Below are positions 12,750 through 17,808 of a stretch of 17,808 nt of DNA, piece after piece. Numbering within the stretch: position 1 is the first letter of the stretch; each line of letters opens with the position of its first letter. Source of the stretch: CBFGRV01 sp965651265. Lineage in GTDB: Bacteria > Bacteroidota > Rhodothermia > Rhodothermales > VXPQ01. The DNA is taken from positions 1 through 17,808 of the forward strand of contig CBFGRV010000061.1 of NCBI GenBank assembly GCA_965651265.1, given 5' to 3'. Under the pieces are notes generated by a model, which did no database searches, was not told the DNA's origin, and saw nothing but the letters and a program-made list of their open reading frames with translations. The translations under genes and the position numbers were made by a program.

Positions 12750-14227
12750 GCCGAGTGCATTTCTTCTGGATGTCTCGCCTCGAGGCGCTCCGCGTGATGA
12801 GCGCGCCCGGTCGCTCGCAAGCGTGCCGTGTACCTTTGCAGATCCCCGCTGGCATGGAGCGGCCCCTCGCGTAACACGGTCATGAGGGGGTCTACATTTG
12901 TATCGCTTGCCAGCATCATCTCACGACGCCAGGTTTCCAGGAGCGCCGAGCCGTGCGCAACCAGCTCAGGATGCTCATTCGCCAGATCGTTTTGCTCATG
13001 GGGATCATTCTCGATGTCGAATAGCATGACGGGCTCGACCATCTTGTAGCCGTCGTGGTAGGTCACCAGGAGGAGGTAGGAGGTATCGTCTGCATCAAAC
13101 CGCACTCCTCGTTGCGCCGCATGGGCGCACTGTCCGAAGACCACGTAATCTCGTCCCTCGCTGCGGCCCTCGCGAAAGGCGTCGGCGAAGGAACGGCCGT
13201 CCCAGTTTTTCGGAATCGCCTCCCCGAGAAGGTCGATGGTGGTCGCTGCCCAATCGAATTGATAATAGAGGCCAGGGTCGACGCGCGGCGAGGTTGAGAT
13301 TCCCGGCCAACGCACGATGAGCGGCACACGACACGTGATCGCATCGGCTGTCTGGTGATCTCCCCAAACGTTCAGCTCGCCCTGGTTCTCGCCGTGATCC
13401 GCCGTGATGGTGATTACCGTCTCCTCCAGGACTCCCTCGTCATCGAGTGCATTCAGAAGGTGGCCTATGTGCTCATCCGTATACCTGATGCCGGTGTCAT
13501 AGCCGTCGAACCAGGCCCGCACGGCGTCCATGGAATCGATGGAAGTCGGAAATCGAGGGTATCCAAGAAAGAATGTCTCGTCTCCGTAGCCGTGCGGCTC
13601 TTGTGGGCTATGGGGACCGAAACCCTCCCATCCCCGACGCCAGACATCTTCGGTCATCCAATCTGGTAGCGGCTCGCCTGCGAAGGGATGTCCATAGTTC
13701 TCCGGTGTGCGGTAAGGGATGTGCGGATCCCAAAAATTGACGTGTAGGAACCAGCGCTCCGACGATCCGAACCTCCGGATCCACTCGATGGCTTGGTCGG
13801 CAACCTCGTCGGCCACGTCCATCCCCTTGCGGCCGGTGTTCATCACGTCGTTGAAGCCCGCGTACCAGTGCCAGGCGGCGTGGCGTTCGGCGAATGAGCT
13901 CACTGTCGCCGTGCGCAAGCCCGCTTTTCGCAGGCACATCATCCAACCCGTATCATGGAAGACGTCGGTCCAAGACCGCTGTGGGCCTTCGCTGAAAGGC
14001 TCGGCGGCCGTGCCGCCATGATTGACCACACCGCTCCGAAATCCGCTCCGACCGCACCACATAGCCGTTCGCGAAGGAAGACAGGGTGCATCGCTTACAT
14101 ACACGTTCTCGAACCGCACACCCTGCGCGGCCACCGCATCGATATTCGGACTCGTCGCTCGATGATAGCCGTAGCAGCCGAGGTGATCCGGCCTCAACGA
14201 GTCGATGTCGATGTGAAGAATGCGCAT
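12746..14227 (-). CDS. Type I (formylglycine) sulfatase without signal peptide
   Basis: Hydrolyses a sulfate ester, presumably on a sugar, though relatives include phosphonate and phosphodiester hydrolases. It has 493 residues with the alkaline-phosphatase-like fold. The N-terminal metal motif is IDIDSLRPDHLGCYGY (6-21; Asp9). The active-site motif is CLPSR, with Cys49 to be converted to formylglycine, so the cell needs a formylglycine-generating enzyme or anaerobic maturase, not in this window. Further features are NFWDPHIPY (164-172; His169) and TADHGE (275-280; Asp277, His278). The protein starts directly at the first beta-strand with no signal peptide, unlike most polysaccharide sulfatases, so it probably acts on imported oligosaccharides. 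It follows the GH106-like gene by 42 bp and overlaps the ribokinase start by 4 nt. The start has no Shine-Dalgarno. Confidence 0.9.
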   Translation of the reverse strand: MRILHIDIDSLRPDHLGCYGYHRATSPNIDAVAAQGVRFENVYVSDAPCLPSRTAMWCGRSGFRSGVVNHGGTAAEPFSEGPQRSWTDVFHDTGWMMCLRKAGLRTATVSSFAERHAAWHWYAGFNDVMNTGRKGMDVADEVADQAIEWIRRFGSSERWFLHVNFWDPHIPYRTPENYGHPFAGEPLPDWMTEDVWRRGWEGFGPHSPQEPHGYGDETFFLGYPRFPTSIDSMDAVRAWFDGYDTGIRYTDEHIGHLLNALDDEGVLEETVITITADHGENQGELNVWGDHQTADAITCRVPLIVRWPGISTSPRVDPGLYYQFDWAATTIDLLGEAIPKNWDGRSFADAFREGRSEGRDYVVFGQCAHAAQRGVRFDADDTSYLLLVTYHDGYKMVEPVMLFDIENDPHEQNDLANEHPELVAHGSALLETWRREMMLASDTNVDPLMTVLREGPLHASGDLQRYTARLRATGRAHHAERLEARHPEEMHSA

Positions 14228-14269
14228 GGTTGCGTGGGCGGAGATCAGATGTCAGTGGCTAGAGGCCGT

Positions 14270-17200
14270 TCATCGCGCTGCGACTTCCGAGTTTCGAACT
14301 CCGATGTCCGAAAATTCATACCTGTGCTCATGTACCAATCGCGGCGGCGAAAACAGCCCCGACCGTTGCCTCTCTCCTTCCAGGATGTTGATCAGGGTGT
14401 TGGTGACTCTCAACTCGAACGTATTGCGACCTTCATGCACGTGCGGGGTGACGTCGAGCCGATACGGGTGCCACGGAGCGATGAGGCCTTCGCTACCGTT
14501 GACGGAGATCTCGAGCACATCCTCGCCGCAATCGGCCTCGAGCCAGAGCCGGCCCGTTCCGACGTACTCGGCGGGCACGTCGACATCCATCCGGTACATG
14601 CCCGTCCCCGAATAGAACGGATATCCGTGCTTCGTCCAGTCTCCGACCGGCATCTCGGACGGAGCCGTCACGATCGCGCCATCTTCCACCGCGAAGTCGC
14701 CGATGATCTTGAGCAGATCCAGCATACCATCGGTCTGCCGGTTCGCCATTAGCCGCACCGCCACCACGTTCGTCCCCTCGCGGAGCCGCACGTCGACCTC
14801 CCTGATCTCCGCATCCAGATAGCTGCGGCGGCCCGGGTCCGTGATCTCGTCGCCATTCACGAAGAGCCGGTATTCGGTGCCGGAAAAGCCATCGATCATC
14901 AGGCGCGGATTGTTCGGGATGTCGCGAACCTCGAAGGTGGCGCGATACCAGAGCACAACCGGATATGTGCGCTCGTCGCGTTCGTGCGGAAGCTGGGGCT
15001 CCCATGGACCCATCTCGACATCCAGCCAGTCCGAATCGTCGAATCCAGGGTCTGCGAATTCGTCGCGGTCGTCCATCGTCATCCGGTAGCGACCGATGGT
15101 CAGGGCGTTCGGCCCCTCCGCCCTCCATTCGGCGCGATCGCCGAAGGCGATCTCCGGCAGGGGTTTCCGGCCCGAGCGCGTGATCGTCTGGCCGCCGTTC
15201 TCGGAGACGACTCGAGCGAAGACCTCATCGACCATCTGGCGCGAGTAGCCCACCACGCGCTTGCCGTCGAACTCGACGACATCCAGATTGGAGGATGCGA
15301 TGAACGGCCGCTCCAGATCTCCGCCAATGACGACGACGTGCGCCTCCGACGGCGGAAAATCGAGTTCTATCCTGAGCCGGCCTTCGTGGACGTTGTACAC
15401 GAGGATGGGCTTGATCTCGCCCGTATTCGGGTTCCAGAGCTCGGGCTTCCCAACTTGCTCGAACGTGATTTCGACGCGGCCTTTGTGCTGCTGCGAGGTG
15501 TTGGTCAGGAAGTAGATGTCGAACCCGTCCTTGACCCGGTGAAGGTAGAACACATCCTCGTCGCTGATGGTGACATCGGGCACGGCGCACGTCCGGAGCA
15601 GCGTCCGGAGCACCTCCTCGCGGCGGGCCTCGAGCGCGGCCTCCTGCGCGATGAATTCCTCCGGCCCGAGCCCTGAGTCGAGACCCCGTTCGCGAACGAT
15701 CAACTCCTGCAGCCGCCTGTTCTCCGGTCCGCTACGATAGAGCTTCTCGGCCTTCGTTCTGCGACTGTAGAGTCCTTCGCCGCGCAGGAAATAGAAATGG
15801 CCCTGGTCGCTCAGGTGCTGGAGGGCGAAAGGCTCGTCCGCGTGAGAGGTGAACTTCTCCAGGATGGCATGGCCGTCGAGGCCGAAGAACCGATCGAGCC
15901 TCGTCACCGAGCCGTTCGTGGCCTCGCCGTCCTCCTCGAGCAACCCGATTGGCACGAACGCATCCGCGATGACGTGGCCACCCGCATCCAGAAATTCCCG
16001 AATCTTCCGGTACGATGCCGCCTTCATGTGCGTCATCGGCGGCAGGATGAGCACCTCGAATTCCTCATCTGCAATCCGGAGCTTGCCGTTCACGATCTCG
16101 GCGCCGGCGAGCACGTCCTCATCCACATAATCATAGTCGTAGTGCAGCCGCAGGAGGATGTCCGTCAGATACCGGAAATCCTCCTCGATGACCTCCCCGA
16201 TGCGATTCTGCTCGTGCGGGACGTAATTGATCCAGACGCTGTTGATCGGATACAGCATGGCCACCTTGGCGACGTGCCGGCCGCCGGAGAGCAGGTGCGA
16301 CAATCGAGCATTGTATTCCGTGAATCGATCGTAGTACTTCCACCAGGTGTGATGATAGAACTGTGACGGCGGCCAGTCTCGCTTGCGCTCGCCCTCGATC
16401 GTGTAGTGGTATCCGTGATTGTTGAAGAGATTCACACCCAGGACGTACTCCCAGTTGTTGATCCACTTCATGCGTTCGAGCGTGCAGTTCCAGTAGGTCC
16501 CGCCCATCGATTCGCACAAAAGGCGAGTCGATCCGAAGTGGTGGGCGGCAGAGCTGGCCAGCTTGAGGGCGACGTGCTGGTCCGGCTCCTCACGCGAGCC
16601 GATTTTCGGATAGAGATGATCGACGCCGATCAGGTGCATCTGCTCGAGATGCTTGAAGATGTTGCCTTCGCAGCGCGCAGCGAGCCGGAGGTGCTCCTCG
16701 AACAAGACGTGGCCTGTGAAGATGAGGCCGTTCTCTTCGCACCAGTCGCGTAGCCGCTTGTAGTACGTTTCGGTGTACTGCTCGCTGAGCGTTCGCCAGA
16801 AGTCGTATCGGATCTGCGCCGTCTTCTCGCCGATGTTCACATATAGCGCCGGCAGATAGGGTTTGAGATCGTAGCCGCGTCGCTCGCGGAAGATCTTGAA
16901 CATCTGCTTGGACCACGGCACGACGTAGTTGAACATACCCACCTGGTAGTAATACATGGCGGGCTCGTCCGTGAAAAAGCCGGGCACGGTGGCGCCGAAC
17001 TCGTGGCCGACGGCCTTCTTGTAGCGCTCGTGGGTGAGCTCGATGAACTTCTCGGTCGACGCCGGATCGAGCGTGTCGATGTAAAAGGGAGCCTCCTTCT
17101 CGAGGAAGTACATCAACACCCAGTCGCCGTGGGGCGCCTCCCATGCTATCGTCTTCTCCCAGGCGAGGTTTTTCGACAGGTCGATGGTTTCGGTGACTAC

Positions 17201-17689
17201 CGAGTCGTACTCAGAGGCCCGCACGCCGAAAGCGGCGATCGGATTCGAGTTGCCCGTAGGCACGTACCGCTCGTCGTGCGCTTCGAGAAAGGTGAAGATG
17301 GGGCCCTCCAGCCGCAGCGGCACCAGCTCGAGGTACCGCTGACCCAGATTGGGATCGGCTTCGATGACTTGCTTCTGGGCCGTCCCGCTGGGCCAATCCA
17401 TTTCGTCGTAGATCCACGCATCGATGCCGATCTCGCGGGCCTTTTCGACGACGAATTTTACGCGATCGAACCAGTCGTCCGAGAGGTAGGGCACCTTCAG
17501 GCCCATCCGCCCGTGAATGAAGAGGCTTCGGACGTCGCGGTCATGGTACTCGCGGAGCTGCCACTCCAGCTCATCCGGTTCGAGGTCGCCGTTCCAGAAC
17601 CAGAACGGCACGATACCCATCTCGGGCGGCGGTTTCTGAAAGTTTTCTCGGGTGAGGGGTAGACCGTCGACTACGCGATCGCGAAACAT
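14270..17689 (-). CDS. Large GH106-like glycosidase (alpha-L-rhamnosidase-related)
   Basis: An 1139-residue protein of the GH106-related group, whose founding activity is alpha-L-rhamnosidase; divergent members may act on other sugars. The opening PFWFWNGDLEPDELEWQL, then IHGRMGLKVPYLS and WIYDEMDWPSG (92-102) are diagnostic. Candidate catalytic carboxylates are Glu242 (FFTDEPAM) and Glu393 (LLCESMGGTYW). NHGYHYTIEGERKRDWPPSQF (424-444) and the Rossmann-like AMLYP segment (about 477-580) follow, with one or two beta-sandwich domains in the last 300 residues. No signal peptide or lipobox, so cytoplasmic. The last 13 or so residues after the family-like end (GLFSPPRLVHEHRYEF) are encoded by a heptanucleotide repeat (14281-14311). 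It is the first gene visible in the cluster; no promoter or Shine-Dalgarno is evident in the 119 bp upstream. Confidence 0.88.
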   Translation of the reverse strand: MFRDRVVDGLPLTRENFQKPPPEMGIVPFWFWNGDLEPDELEWQLREYHDRDVRSLFIHGRMGLKVPYLSDDWFDRVKFVVEKAREIGIDAWIYDEMDWPSGTAQKQVIEADPNLGQRYLELVPLRLEGPIFTFLEAHDERYVPTGNSNPIAAFGVRASEYDSVVTETIDLSKNLAWEKTIAWEAPHGDWVLMYFLEKEAPFYIDTLDPASTEKFIELTHERYKKAVGHEFGATVPGFFTDEPAMYYYQVGMFNYVVPWSKQMFKIFRERRGYDLKPYLPALYVNIGEKTAQIRYDFWRTLSEQYTETYYKRLRDWCEENGLIFTGHVLFEEHLRLAARCEGNIFKHLEQMHLIGVDHLYPKIGSREEPDQHVALKLASSAAHHFGSTRLLCESMGGTYWNCTLERMKWINNWEYVLGVNLFNNHGYHYTIEGERKRDWPPSQFYHHTWWKYYDRFTEYNARLSHLLSGGRHVAKVAMLYPINSVWINYVPHEQNRIGEVIEEDFRYLTDILLRLHYDYDYVDEDVLAGAEIVNGKLRIADEEFEVLILPPMTHMKAASYRKIREFLDAGGHVIADAFVPIGLLEEDGEATNGSVTRLDRFFGLDGHAILEKFTSHADEPFALQHLSDQGHFYFLRGEGLYSRRTKAEKLYRSGPENRRLQELIVRERGLDSGLGPEEFIAQEAALEARREEVLRTLLRTCAVPDVTISDEDVFYLHRVKDGFDIYFLTNTSQQHKGRVEITFEQVGKPELWNPNTGEIKPILVYNVHEGRLRIELDFPPSEAHVVVIGGDLERPFIASSNLDVVEFDGKRVVGYSRQMVDEVFARVVSENGGQTITRSGRKPLPEIAFGDRAEWRAEGPNALTIGRYRMTMDDRDEFADPGFDDSDWLDVEMGPWEPQLPHERDERTYPVVLWYRATFEVRDIPNNPRLMIDGFSGTEYRLFVNGDEITDPGRRSYLDAEIREVDVRLREGTNVVAVRLMANRQTDGMLDLLKIIGDFAVEDGAIVTAPSEMPVGDWTKHGYPFYSGTGMYRMDVDVPAEYVGTGRLWLEADCGEDVLEISVNGSEGLIAPWHPYRLDVTPHVHEGRNTFELRVTNTLINILEGERQRSGLFSPPRLVHEHRYEFSDIGVRNSEVAAR
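14281..14311. repeat. Degenerate heptanucleotide tandem repeat inside the GH106-like 3' end
   Basis: Four consecutive 7-bp units, CGACTTC, CGAGTTT, CGAACTC and CGATGTC, then CGA, fit the pattern CGANNTY. Read on the minus strand this is close to GGANNTC, the same pattern as the repeat at 17774-17808. The units are inside the coding sequence and specify the C-terminal tail of the GH106-like protein. Confidence 0.65.
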
Positions 17690-17701
17690 GAACTGGCTGT
17701 T

Positions 17702-17727
17702 GGTTACTGGTTACTTGTTACTGGTTA
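17702..17727. repeat. GGTTACT heptanucleotide tandem repeat
   Basis: GGTTACT, GGTTACT and TGTTACT are followed by a partial GGTTA, about 3.7 units with one mismatch. It ends 13 bp upstream of the GH106-like start codon, where a ribosome binding site or promoter would be expected. It resembles the intergenic short tandem heptamers known from cyanobacteria, though the lineage differs. Confidence 0.8.
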
Positions 17728-17773
17728 GGATCACTGGACCACGCGTCGTCGCCAAGCCTTGCGGTCCGCCTCC

Positions 17774-17808
17774 TGACTTCTACATCCGACCTCCCATCTC
17801 CCATCTCC
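17774..17808. repeat. Degenerate heptanucleotide repeat running off the window
   Basis: Five consecutive 7-bp units, TGACTTC, TACATCC, GACCTCC, CATCTCC and CATCTCC, continue to the last base of the window, so the array may extend further. The minus-strand pattern is roughly GGANRTS, matching the repeat at 14281-14311. No gene is visible at 17690-17808. Confidence 0.7.

Noticed and set aside
17702..17808. CRISPR-like repeats
   Set aside because: The units are 7 bp and contiguous, with no spacers.

Overview
The window looks like chromosome from a GC-rich member of the Bacteroidota/Rhodothermota, most likely Rhodothermales-like. The best lineage marker is the C-terminal domain of the GH13 enzyme (positions 8956-11331), which reads as a type IX secretion (T9SS, type A) sorting domain with NYPNPF and SGVYFYRL. 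Most carbohydrate genes also lack a Shine-Dalgarno sequence, as is common in that group. The taxonomy is inferred from protein style only; no rRNA or marker gene is present. Nearly everything is on the minus strand.

Layout, left to right. (1) 75-1656: a small cupredoxin-like lipoprotein gene (-) with its terminator; a 640-bp stretch without a credible ORF that carries several hairpins and a plus-strand intrinsic terminator, making it a candidate ncRNA; and a 78-residue helical protein (-) whose own terminator faces the first. (2) 1826-5827: a two-gene GH42-GH10 operon (-) with a sigma70-like promoter and an excellent LacI-family-type operator at the expected start of transcription. (3) 5862-7382: a general-stress-like island with a Rho-N/SAP-like small protein (-), a YciF/DUF892 ferritin-like protein (+) and a DUF1640-like coiled-coil membrane protein (-). 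(4) 7465-17689: a co-directional carbohydrate cluster (-) reading, in transcription order, GH106-like glycosidase, S1 sulfatase, ribokinase, D-ribose pyranase, secreted GH13 enzyme, AllA-like cupin and a sugar isomerase/epimerase-like TIM barrel. Sulfatase/ribokinase and pyranase/GH13 overlap by 4 nt and 1 nt, which points to translational coupling.

Working model (inference). The cell degrades plant- or algal-type polysaccharides: the exported GH10 (Tat signal) and GH13 (Sec signal plus T9SS domain) act outside the cytoplasm. GH42, the GH106-like enzyme and the sulfatase show no signal peptide and would finish imported oligosaccharides inside. The pyranase, ribokinase and the AllA-like and isomerase-like proteins would channel the released sugar, possibly a pentose. 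No SusC/SusD pair, transporter or regulator gene lies in the window, so the substrate is not determined.

The most unusual signals are non-coding: the LacI-type promoter/operator, two stretches of a degenerate GGANNTC heptanucleotide tandem repeat bracketing the GH106-like gene (one encodes the last residues of that protein), a possible structured RNA at 1000-1276, and an excess of the 7-mer GTTACGC/GCGTAAC in the intergenic DNA around the stress genes. I found no CRISPR array, tRNA, rRNA, insertion sequence or phage gene.
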